A DNA stretch of 64,000 nt from Tretioscincus oriximinensis (taxonomy: Eukaryota > Chordata > Lepidosauria > Squamata > Gymnophthalmidae): positions 274,613 to 338,612 of the forward strand of contig JAJVDF010000164.1 in NCBI GenBank assembly GCA_022410635.1, in the 5' to 3' direction. Positions 11,994 through 21,459 of the stretch are shown piece by piece. Position 1 is the first letter of the stretch, and every line of letters starts with the position of its first letter. The translations under genes were made by a program, and so were the position numbers. A model generated the notes under the pieces. It was given only the letters and a program-made list of their open reading frames with translations, ran no database searches and was not told the DNA's origin.

Positions 11994-12247
11994 ACTAGCT
12001 TTTCTATTTCAGAGAAATAGCCGTGTTAGTCTAGTAGAAAGTCCAGCAAAGGGGCTAGTAGAACAAGGAGACTAACAGGAGAAAAGTGGGTGGCATAAGC
12101 TTTTGTAGACATGTCTACTTCTTCAGATGCTGAAGAAGTAGACGTGCATCTGAAGAAGTAGACGTGTCTATGAAAGCTTATGCCACCCACTTTTATCTTG
12201 TTAGTCTCAAAGTGGTACAAGCCCCTTTGCTGGACTAGCTTTTCTAT
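11994..12247. mobile_element. Short retroposon (SR1) as an inverted dimer, with 14-bp TSD
   Basis: The direct repeat ACTAGCTTTTCTAT flanks the insert at 11994-12007 and 12234-12247. The insert (12008-12233) starts with a 5' head containing AGAAATAGCCGTGTTAGTCT. It continues as one forward copy of the ~95-bp element (about 12039-12130: AGTCCAGCAAAGG to CTTCAGATGC), a 15-bp spacer repeating part of the hairpin region, and a nearly complete reverse copy (12146-12236). Other copies are at 49147-49241 and 63601-63695. The exact flanking duplication shows that the whole inverted dimer entered as one event. The terms SR1 and dimer are my descriptions; the family is not named here. Confidence 0.85.
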
Positions 12248-13932
12248 GTTCAATATGTCTGGGTAGNTATTGGGTAAAAATAGGTCCTGAGATTTGATAG
12301 CTAGTTTTCTCTCCATTACATCCAAAGTGGGACACTTGTCTATGAAAGTTAGTTCTGCTTTGCTAGAAATTCTGAATCTAGATTAACACTTTCAATTCTA
12401 AGAATTCTAAATATGTTATTCAGATATTACTTTCATGGGAAAGTATGAGAAACACTTTAAAGAAAAACATAAAGACATAAAACAACTACAGTAATGATAA
12501 AATAATGCTTCTTTTTTTTTTTAGCAATGGAGAAAAACTGCTTTATTGGACAGCACCATTTTCAAATGCACCACTCTGAGGCTAAAGTGTTTAAATCCTC
12601 TGATTCCAGAAAGCTTATATAATGGCAAATAAGAAATCATTGAGTTTGGTTCCCTTTGACTTAAATTAACGCAGAAGCATGAGGCCTTGAAATGAAAAAG
12701 GGTTATGGCCAATCTAATAACCGCCCAAAGAGAAACATGGTTAGTGTCTTCTAATTAATCTAACACCAGGATATTAAAAAAAAGGGGGGGAAACAAAAAC
12801 GAAAGAAAAAGCTTTTCTCAAATCAGATTAACTCTATTCAGGGAACACCAGCGGCAAATATTTAATTTTTAATATTTAGAATATTGGAGGCTTGAGCCAG
12901 AAGGCGAGGAAGGAGGCCTCTTTCCTTCACTTCATTAAGGGCACATTGAAAACTGCTCTTTGCACAAATCACAGCTAATCTCAAAGATTGATTTGGCAGC
13001 AGAAAAAGAATCAGGAAAGTCTAGGAAGCCCAGGATTTGTGGAAATGCTGGAGGAAAGCCAAAGGATTCTGCTTTTCCAGTCCAGATTTTTCATATGTAG
13101 GAATGCTGACAACAGACACATTACACCCTCTCCCCAGTTGTGCTGGCATTAAGGATAAAGTAGCTCAGAAATCAAAGGTGTGCACACACTTTTCCGAATA
13201 AGGCCCTGCTTTGCCAGGAGCTGATGGACAAAAAGTAAGCTTTTGTACATGCATGCAGTCTTTTATACATAATGGAATGCATTCTAATGCCTACATGTAA
13301 GATGGCAGAGCAAATATGTGAGCTTAAACATTTGTTCTCTGTCAAAGTATGTTTCAGATCTTAACATTTACTCACTGCATGTTTGAATAGAAAGATTTGG
13401 ATAAACATTCACCACAAAGTAAAATATGCCAGGAGGCTAATGCCAAAATTGGTCTGATCCCCACTAGAGGAAAAAAATGAGAGTTAAAACAGACTCTATC
13501 TGCACTGTACTCACTCCTTATCCGTTAATCTTATTCATTTCTGTTAGTTATGGTTAATCTTAATGGAAGGCAGAGTGGCCTCGCACTGGAGTGATGACAA
13601 NAGACATTTTCCCAAAACAATCGAAGGCGGCATCCACATAATATACCATATGTCTACTAATCATGTTACATCATCATGAATCCACCTCATGTGCTCATGA
13701 AGTTTCAGCAATCCACCCGCTGAAAACTTCATTTTACAGACTTTTCTGACTTCATTATGGAGTTGTCCCTGCCCCTGTTAAAAAGCCCTTGTGTGGCATT
13801 CACAAGCGAGGAGTAAGCTGAAGAAGTGAGAGCTCAACAAGAGCTGGAGGCATAACATGTGTTCTCTGCTCATTTACTGGAGCTTAGATGTACAAGGAAG
13901 GGGAAGAGCAGGTAATCAGGAGCCTTACTTGA
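12248..13932. other. Unique sequence, with a possible conserved non-coding stretch
   Basis: No element recognised. The part from 12830 to 13030 has a less repeat-like composition and dense TAAT/ATTTA homeobox-type words. It could be a conserved non-coding element, but that cannot be decided without alignment. Confidence 0.3.
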
Positions 13933-14210
13933 GAGCCAGTTTGGTATAGTGGTTGAGTGTTGGACTTGTACCTGGTAGTCTCCCGGTTCGATTTCCTACT
14001 CCTCTACAAAAACCAGCTGGCTGACCTTGGGCCAGTCACAGTTCTTTGAACTCACTCAGCCCCACCTACTTCACAGGGTGTGTGTTGTGGAGAAAACAAC
14101 AAAAGCTATGTGCACTGCCCTATGGTTGGCCGCTCTGAGACCTTCAGGTATAGGGTGGGATACAAGTACAGATAAATATATAAATAAATAAATAAATAAA
14201 TAAATAAATA
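13933..14210 (+). mobile_element. tRNA-derived SINE-A (Sauria-type), full length
   Basis: The head contains an A-box-like TGGTATAGTGGTTGAG and a B-box-like GGTTCGATTTCC, the split RNA polymerase III promoter of tRNA-derived SINEs. Next comes the body (GACCTTGGGCCAGTCACAGT, CAGCCCCACCTACTTCACAG). It ends CTCTGAGACCTTCAGG, a TATAGGGTGGGATACAAGTA block and (AATA)n at 14171-14210. A near duplication, TACTTGAGAG before and TACTGAGAG after, is a likely target-site duplication. The copy at 26364-26622 is very similar. Confidence 0.9.
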
Positions 14211-14217
14211 CTGAGAG

Positions 14218-14544
14218 GTTTCTAGATGTCTAGTGTGATGAAAATATAGTTCTTTATCCAAGAAACTAGCTTCTTGCTGCAGAAATGCAGACTTTTGCAA
14301 TTACATGGGGGTGGATTTGTAATTGGCTTTTGTCCAGAATAAAGAAAATCCCAAAACATAGCAGCTCATCTGGAAGGGGCTGAAATAAATGCTGAGAAAT
14401 GCAATTCAAGTTATCTCAGCACTCTGTTAAATTCCAGTGTAGCGATTCCCTGTCGTTAAAACGCCCCATGGTAAATCTCGGTATGTTTGGGGGTTAGAAT
14501 TAAACAAAGCAGGGATATAAATCTCCTCCTGTCCAATCCAGTGT
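14218..14544. other. Unique sequence
   Basis: About 330 bp between SINE-A and the next CR1, with nothing recognised. Confidence 0.4.
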
Positions 14545-14802
14545 TGAAAGGTTCTGAGTATAAATGGGTACTAGGTTCTTATAAATGGGTACTAGGATGG
14601 ATTTCTAGATGTTGTCTCCGGAATGGAGCAACAGGCAGGACTCCTGTACAGGTCATGAACAGTGATGAACAGGTGCGTATTTTGCTTTTCTATGTTCAGA
14701 CTGCCCAGGTGCATCTGATGGGCCTCTGTGTGAGACAGAATGCTGGACTAGATGGGCTCTGGCCCGATCCCGTATGGCTCTTCTTATGTTCTTATGTTCT
14801 AG
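14545..14802 (+). mobile_element. CR1 3' UTR
   Basis: Blocks as in 1-280, ending in two TTCTTATG octamers at 14783-14800. The phrase ATAAATGGGTACTAGG occurs twice in tandem near its start (about 14560-14597), a local slip. ORF2 codons are essentially absent, so the copy is truncated at about the stop codon. Confidence 0.88.
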
Positions 14803-14849
14803 GGTTGCTCTGGTGAGTGCTAATGGGACAGCATCAGCTGTGTTAACTC

Positions 14850-15115
14850 ACCCTTGGAGAGGTGGTTGGGGATGTGGGTTTTCTGGCTCCCAGTAAGCCT
14901 AGAGCCACCCCCAAGTTCTGCCTACACCCAGTGGTGACGGAGATTTCAGTGATCTCCTCTTGCTTTTTACAGCAGTTTAAATCTTCTGCTGCTGCTACTG
15001 TCAAAAGCACTAGCAGCAGCAGCAGAATTTCTGTCATCACTGAAGGTGGGCAGTGCTGGGGGAATGCCTCTGGGCTCACTAGAAGCCAGAAGACCCCCAT
15101 CCTCAGCTGCCCAGA
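14850..15115. mobile_element. Large palindromic element with CTG/CAG centre
   Basis: The left half runs GATGTGGGTTTTCTGGCTCC ... GGAGATTTCAGTGAT ... CTTCTGCTGCTGCTA. It matches the reverse complement of the right half, which is TAGCAGCAGCAGCAGAATTT ... ATCACTGAA ... GAAGCCAGAAGACCCCCATC. The loop is about 14998-15010. The arms are about 110-130 bp at roughly 80% identity. This symmetry explains the mirror-image open frames of 85-89 codons on both strands, so neither should be called a gene. A fold-back MITE is the simplest class. Ends are approximate and no target duplication was found. Confidence 0.7.
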
Positions 15116-15544
15116 TTTTATGCAAAACTAAAAGCTGTATGACTTTCCTGCTTGTGCACTCTAGGTGGCTTCCTAGGCTGGGATTCTCTTACGGCTCCTC
15201 TGTGGTATCCTTCATTCCTTGAGCAGGTACGAAGCTATTTAAATTGACCTCAGATTTAAATTGCTGTCAATTTAAACGTAGGGATTTATTGCATGGACGC
15301 AANAGGGGGAACCTATAGGTCCTAAGCTCCTGAGCTAAAAAAGACCCAAACTTTATAAGGAAGAGCCATTCAAGAATCTTCCTTACAAAGTTTGGGACTT
15401 GCTTAGGACAGGATCCAACTAAGGCCTTATTTGCACAAGCCAGTAATACATTTCAGGGAGCTGTTCTTGTTGTATGGGACAGTCTTCCAAAGAATTCCCC
15501 TCTCTATGTGGTATTTGCAAGCAAGACAAACTAAAATATTTTCT
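15116..15544. other. Unique sequence with a small inverted repeat
   Basis: The only structure is TTTAAATTGAC (15238-15248) paired with GTCAATTTAAA (15266-15276). Confidence 0.5.
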
Positions 15545-15712
15545 GCACTAGGCTTTATTCTGGATTATATCTCAGAATAATGCCCTGCTAGTCACGTTAG
15601 GGCACATTAAGTAAGGCTTTGTATAGTTAGTCTGCATCCAGCATGTGGATGGCAGATCCTTTGTCAGAGCTATAATCCAGTATAAGGCCTATTGCTGAAA
15701 GAGCCTAGTTAG
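15545..15712. mobile_element. Palindromic MITE, family of 48528-48698
   Basis: The left end reads GGCTTTATTCTGGATTATAT and the right end GCTATAATCCAGTATAAGGC, inverted. Paired GCATCCAGCATGTGGATGGC words lie inside. It has the same plan as 2684-2850 and no coding capacity. Confidence 0.6.
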
Positions 15713-15747
15713 AACAACTGGAAGAGTCATCATAGTTTACCGAGAAA

Positions 15748-15986
15748 TACAGGGTGCTTCAAAAAAATGTATACACACTTTGAACTTCCATAGAAAATTT
15801 ATTTACTGTTCTACAAAGTTAAATTTCAGGAAATTAGAAAGCTTAAAGTCCAATGTAAATAAAACGTAAATAACAAATGTTAATACTGTTCAAATCGGGA
15901 AATCCTGAAATTTAACTTTGTAGAACAGTAAATAAATTTTCTATGGAAGTTCAAAATGTGTATACATTTTTTTGAAGCACCCTGTA
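15748..15986. mobile_element. Mariner-type MITE with 82-bp TIRs and TA duplication
   Basis: TA dinucleotides (15748-15749, 15985-15986) flank a 235-bp element. Its ends, CAGGGTGCTTCAAAAAAATG and the inverse, begin inverted repeats of 82 bp (15750-15831 and 15903-15984) with a single mismatch. TA target duplication and CAGGGTG-type ends are hallmarks of the IS630-Tc1-mariner superfamily. The 71-bp centre codes for nothing, so a transposase elsewhere must have moved it. Near-identical arms imply a recent insertion or strong arm homogenisation. Confidence 0.93.
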
Positions 15987-16290
15987 GATACTAGTAAAGA
16001 AAAAGATCCGTATTCATTACCCATATTGGATTGTCTGGACTCTGAAGGAATACATTAGGGTATAATTTTGTAGTTCTCCTTTTCTATTGTAATTTTTTCA
16101 GGCTAGTGATGTGATGTTACTGATATTTTTGTCTGAATATTATATTTGGACACTTTTGGTAAAATATATGTGGACACACTATAGAATATAGTTATACTAC
16201 TGTGCTAATTGTGGACTGGATCTTTTTGGGGAGGCATAAGATTGCAGTGACTTGTGACTCTGTGAATTCTGTGTTTCCCCTATATTTTGC

Positions 16291-16368
16291 TGTATATTTT
16301 GTAAGTCGCTTTGAGTTCCTTTGAAAGGTGAGAAAAGCGGGGTATAAGAACCAAGTTCTTCTTCTTCT
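16291..16368 (+). mobile_element. Orphan (TTC)n retroposon tail
   Basis: GTAAGTCGCTTTGAGTTCC, then TTTGAAAGGTGAGAAAAGCG and GGGTATAAGAACC, then (TTC)n. This is the SINE-B tail without the SINE-B body. The upstream sequence (16197-16290) differs from SINE-B, so it may be the 3' end of the partner LINE. Confidence 0.65.
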
Positions 16369-16719
16369 ATTATATATTTAAGAATGACAGAAAGAGCTAA
16401 AGGGAATTTTCTGAATATTGTTGAACTACATAAAGCTCCAAAAACAGCATTTCCAGTAGCAAAAAAAGAGAAAGCTGTATAATAGTTCAACAGTATCTGT
16501 AGTGCAACATTACTAAAAGGCTCTGCAGAGAAACTATCTGCAGAATGACTCCCGGACACTTCTGACTACTTCAACATAAAAAAAAAACCAATGAAAGGGC
16601 CTATGCAAAAACTATTACCGGCAGTCTTGGAAGCAAGTACTGTACCTCATACAAATAAGACAAACTTGGGAGTCTACTAATTGGTTGTTCTCTAGATGTT
16701 GAGGGTCATCTCAACACCA

Positions 16720-16996
16720 TGCTTCCAGAAGAGGTGGTGGTAGCTAACAGCCTGGATAGCTTCAAGACAGGGTTAGACACGTTTGTGGACACCAAGGGTA
16801 TAAATGGCTACTAGAAATGTCTGGAAGCTGTCTTCGAGATAGAGCNACAGGCAATACTCCTGAAATACCATTTGCAGGAAGTCGAGTACTAGGGTATATT
16901 TTGCCTTTTTCTGTTCAGACTGCCCAGCTGCAACTGGTGGGCTTCTTTGTGTGAGACAGATGGGCTCTGGCTTCAGTATGGGTCTTCTTATGTTCT
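16720..16996 (+). mobile_element. CR1 LINE 3' end
   Basis: Starts with codons for a LPEEVVVANSLDSFKTG-like segment (CTTCCAGAAGAGGTGG onward), then the degenerate 3' UTR, ending TTCTTATGTTCTTA. The coding part ends near 16812. Confidence 0.87.
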
Positions 16997-19900
16997 TAAC
17001 CATGGTTCCATTATTAGTTGTCCATGGCTGTACCAACTGAGCTCAGAAACATCTGGAGGGCTAGAAAGAAATCTAAGACCCAGCAACATACAAGGCATAT
17101 TTCTTGCTTTATAAGCAATCCTACTTGTACTTCATTATGTGGATGAAACACGGAGCAAGTAGTTAATGATCATACAGCGTATTTATGCTTTGGGAACAGC
17201 AAAAGGATGGACTAGAATAGGTGATGTTGGAGTTGTTAGAATACATGATTTTAGTATGTTTAAAGACTTTTCCAAACAAGCTTACTGCTATACTGGGATA
17301 AGCTTGGATGGTTTCATGAGTTTCAGAAGCAACCCATAGGTCATGCTATGAAGAAGTATATTGAACTAAAGGTTATAGCCCAAGCCAGCAGGGCTCCTCT
17401 AATGTTCTTAGATTCTAATTTCATACTAGCGAGCATGTTTCTAATATACCAGGCAAGTGTGGAAAGACCTCAGAAATATTGAAATCTTGAAAATTATACC
17501 CAGAATTCTATCAGCAATACCTCATAAGGTCTTATATCATTATCTTACTAGTTTACTGCTTAATCATGCAGAGTGTGTGTGACTGTATTTGTGAATGAGA
17601 TTGAAATCCTTTTGTTTGGGATACAGTAAAACTGTGTTTTACAGGGTGGCTATAAAATAATTAAATGTCTCAGCAGTAGGTTTAGATAGCAGAACAAAAT
17701 TAAAACGTTAATGTAAAGTCTTTTGTTCACCAAACAGCAGCATTTCCCTAGTCTGAAAACAATACAACATGTGGGTAGCATATAATTATTCCTATTTAGA
17801 AAAAAGCTTTCTTTTTTTGCATCAGCTTAAATATTAATAAAACCTCTGGGTTTTTCCTACCACAGACTATTTGGGTTTATTTGTCTTCTTTCTTTGCATG
17901 CTTTTTTGTAAGCNAAAAATGAATATTTTTGTTTTGGTTTGGCAGGGGACATTTTCAAAACCTAAAATATTTCATGTGGAGACTGTCACTGCTGACATCT
18001 GAAAATAACAACATTTCTAAATGAAAAGTTATGATAATTTCATTATCCTTCTTCATAGCTTGCACCAGTATTTCCAAAGTGGATTGTGATATACAATAGC
18101 ACATTTTTGATGCATCTCAAATACAGTTGAAAGTGGAGAGGGAAAGATGAGAAAGATTTGACCAATGGAGATAGAGGTCCTGTGGGGTCTGTTGCTGAGA
18201 ACCTTCCAATCATATCTGTTGCTCTGTTTGGCCTCCCTCAGTAAGATAGGTCTGTTGGTGAGTAAAATGAAAATATAATTCATGGGAGAAGGTCCCTGAG
18301 TGAAAGATAGCAAAAGAACTTTCCACAGGCACTTTGAATGTCTTTATCTGCATCCAGACAAGCACTAGAGGATGTATTGTAACATTATTATTGGTAGTAG
18401 TACTATTATTTTACAGGCTGCAATAGAAATGATGGTTCTGTTGTATTGTCATTCCCTTAATTTCTCAAAGATGATGATCTGCTCAAGATTCACAGTTTCA
18501 GAAGACTTCAATTTCAAGAGACTTTAGCTGCAAGCGATTCCTTATATTTCTGTTTCTTGAATGTCCTGATTTATGAGGCAGTAATTAAACCAATCAATGT
18601 TCACTTGTAAATGAAAGGTTCTAAACTGCCCACTACAATAGGTAGTTGTGTATTTCAGTTTGTATATATAGGTGTATGAATAATTTAGAAAATTTAGTTC
18701 TAGAATAATAACTGCTGCCAAGTTGAAAATTCCATTTTGACAGCAAACTTTGGACAAATGCGCACTATTTTAACTGGGGAATAGTTCAAGTGATTTTCAG
18801 GAATAGAGCATTTGTGATGCTACCCATTTCAGCTTTTCCCAGTCATCCAAAAATCACACATAACTGTATTATGCATTGATTGTATTTAAGCACCCCCTCT
18901 GGAAACATTCATTCATATAGAAAATGTGAAAACTATATTTTAGCTTTCTGTGATCTACATGTCACATGATATTTTTCACCCAATCATGTGGGAGGGGGGG
19001 AATAGCCAGGCACGTAGAACAAAGAAAAAGCTAGAATATAGCTTTTGCACTTTCTGCTCCTGGCTAGAAGCAGGAATGTTCCTGCCTGAAGGAGTGTGAA
19101 AAGCAAGAAACACACCCCTAAGTCAGCTGATGGGAATATTTCCAACAATCATTCTCTGAAGATAACAGAAAAAAAGCTCTTTCAATCAGAGATGTCTTAA
19201 CCTGTCCTCTGTTACAAAATCAAACAGAAAAAGCAGCATCAGCGACAATGCTGCATGATACTTCTTTATAAGTAGAAAGATATTCATCCTGGCTTCTCTC
19301 CTCCAAGTAACAAAACTCTGAAGGTTGCCTCTTTCCTCTTGTAGAACATGAAAACTGTGTTCTTCCAGACCAGGAGCCTGGCACATCTTGTTCTGAAAGC
19401 AGCATCCGCCTCCCCTACAACAATTGCTCAATTTTTAATCCTGTGATTAAGAAATACGTTTCGTAGTTGCCTCCCTCGCATTTCTCTGTGATCATTATTT
19501 ATGGATTACCTGTTTTAAATGCAGCTCACAAGTTAATGAATTTCCAATGATTTTAGAAAATGCAGAGTGAGTTTAGGCTGCACAGTGGGACATGGTATAC
19601 AGTTTGATGTGTGGAGGAATGAGCTTTGGTTTTAGCAGAAGGAGTGGTCAGCACTACATCACATAACTGCTAGAGGACAAGAAAGAAAAAAAGAGATGGG
19701 AGAAGGCAAAAGTCATAACAGACTATTAACATGAGGGATGCAACAGGAGGAAAACAAGCCCTGCTCTGAACCACAATGGAAAGACGAGACTGAAGTTCCT
19801 GCTCTTGATCCTGGTTCCTAGAAAGGAACTTCTCTTTGCCCAACATGCATTAGTGCTCTTAGGCGAGATAAAAGTTTTATTGTTTCTACTCAGCAACAAA

Positions 19901-20100
19901 ATGTTATAAAAGAATGCTCCAGTGAAATAGAGATATTGAAAACAATTGTTGAACTGAAAGATCATATTCTGATTCCTCAAGTCTGTGTCAACTATAAGAA
20001 CATCCAGTTCTGTACAGTCTATTATAGCTAATTCTATAACTAACTCTGAATGCATGCTAGGTTAGACATGTGTTCTTGTGCAGCTGACTTAGGTCAACTT
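16997..20100. other. Unique sequence, about 3.1 kb
   Basis: The longest stretch in the first third without a recognised element. Local features are a G-run at 18991-18999 and AT-rich parts near 17800-17960. Open frames up to 109 codons (19726-20055, minus) lack any family pattern. Confidence 0.4.
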
Positions 20101-20197
20101 CATGTCCTGGTGCTCACATGGACACATCTATACAATTTTTTTGGTAGAGATTCCGTAGTGGTTTGCCACTGCCTTCTTTTAAGGGTTTGAACCTTTA
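20101..20197 (-). mobile_element. Old tRNA-type SINE-C, middle part
   Basis: ACATGGACACATCTATACAA, then TTGGTAGAGATTCCGTAGTG and GTTTGCCACTGCCTTCTT, match the middle of the SINE-C copies at 27876-28045 and 38650-38785. The tRNA-like end is missing. Confidence 0.5.
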
Positions 20198-20535
20198 GCT
20201 ATTTTGTATTTGAAGCAATTGCTTTGCAACTGTTATCTGCACAAGCTGTCAGCTTTCAACAATCTCCTGTTAACATTAGAGTTTTGATCACACCTTGTGA
20301 TGACAGGCCTGTCATGTCCACTTTCCACTACTAGGCCAGAGACACCCATGGCCTCTACCTAGTGGGATGCTCCTGGGCCTTGAGGTTGCCTTCTGTAACT
20401 TTCTTCTAGAATGCTTATCAAGACACTTGCTTTGATCTGTAATAGCATAGCTTGGTTAATCTATTATGGATAGGAGACCACTAGGTAATCCCCTTGTTCA
20501 AGGTTTAAGCATTATACTTACAGCTTTTCCTGTTA

Positions 20536-20842
20536 GAAGAAGAAGAAGAACTGGGTTCCTATACCCCGCTTTTCTCACCTTTCAAAGGGACTCAAAGCGG
20601 CTTACAAGGGTATTTTTGCCCGAAGGCTTACATTCCATCTTCCCCACCAGGCTCTGGTGGTTCCCATGTATCTACTTGCAGTGAGTTGCAATTTCTTGCA
20701 ATTCATGCTTTTGAATAGTTGGGTTGGCTAGAGCTACAGTGCAGTGGAAGGTGCTCACCCCTCCCCACATCCGACACAGGGCTTCGAAACCCGATCTCCC
20801 AGATGAGAGATGGATTCCTTAGTGACTGAGCTATCGGTGCCT
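20536..20842 (-). mobile_element. tRNA-derived SINE-B, full length, minus strand
   Basis: On the minus strand the head starts GGCACCGATAGCTCAGTCAC (A-box type). About 45 nt on it has GGGTTTCGAAGCCC (B-box type), the internal RNA polymerase III promoter. The body follows, with GATACATGGGAACCACCAGA and CTGGTGGGGAAGATGGAATG. The tail is CTTTGAGTCCCTTTGAAAGG, GAGAAAAGCGGGGTATAGG and (TTC)n. It is the reference copy for 1499-1735, 49770-49945 and 57455-57748. Confidence 0.88.
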
Positions 20843-21278
20843 ATATCCATATATAGGGTTGTTATATATAGAGAAGTTACAGACAAGAATTAAGATCAGG
20901 AAACAGTGCATTGTATTCTCAGTCTTTGGTATGAATTGCTTGGTTTTAAACACACAGAAAAACTACAGTCTTGTAACCTCCCTCACCTCTAGCTGACTGC
21001 TTGACAACAGTGACAAGATAGAATTTTATATACCGAACTTTCCAAGTNCTTCAAACAGATTTTCTTTTCTAATAAATGTATTTAACTTAACACTCCAGTT
21101 TCTTTCCTAGACTGGGTTAGACTCAGGAATCAGTGCTTTAGGGGTGGGTAAGTATTCACCCTCTACCCTCTCAGCTACTGTCCCTCTTGTGACTTCAATA
21201 TACCATCTGCTCTAAGCCCTCCGTAACTTAAGCACCACACTTCAGCTCACATTTCCTTTAGCTACGTTGCGCCCCAAA
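20843..21278. other. Transition zone between SINE-B and tandem repeats
   Basis: AT-rich near 20850-20900. From about 21130 it becomes pyrimidine-rich and continues in character into the tandem units that follow. On the minus strand it would lie downstream of the promoter-like site at 21411-21459. Confidence 0.4.
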
Positions 21279-21392
21279 GACCTGACTCTGGTTCCCCCTG
21301 AATAGAGCTTTGTCTCCAGTTCTTCCCTAATCAGAGATCTGTCTTTAGCCCTCCCAACTCAAGCATTGCCTTTGGTTCCCGTCAAGATTAAA
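21279..21392 (-). repeat. Degenerate ~29-bp tandem repeat, 4 units
   Basis: Units at 21279-21304 (26 bp), 21305-21333 (29), 21334-21362 (29) and 21363-21392 (30) align on a GAGCTTTGTCTCCAGTTCTT-type core followed by CCCTAATCA. Less clear units may extend towards 21160. They start about 20-30 bp downstream of a minus-strand TATA motif. Confidence 0.6.
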
Positions 21393-21410
21393 GGAAGCCC
21401 TTTGCCCGCT

Positions 21411-21459
21411 CCTTTTATACTCCTTCCTCCAACACTCAGCTATCAGGATTGGCTGCTGC
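21411..21459 (-). promoter_or_regulatory. TATA/CCAAT promoter-like site, minus strand
   Basis: The minus strand reads GGAGTATAAAAGGAG over 21410-21424, a good TATA box, with CAGCCAATCC (CCAAT box) about 35 bp upstream at 21448-21456. The predicted start, near 21385, falls at the edge of the 29-bp tandem repeats. The flanks (21130-21600) are GC-richer than average. It could be the U3 of an LTR, a LINE promoter or a decayed gene promoter. No LTR ends, primer-binding site or downstream exon were found. Confidence 0.4.

Noticed and set aside
14843..15131. Overlapping 85- and 89-codon frames on both strands, one with a signal-peptide-like LLLLLVLL run
   Set aside because: They are mirror products of a palindrome; the leucine run is the CTG/CAG repeat in translation.
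20536..20842. Possible tRNA gene on the minus strand
   Set aside because: A- and B-box words are present but no cloverleaf acceptor stem closes; it continues into a SINE body and tail.
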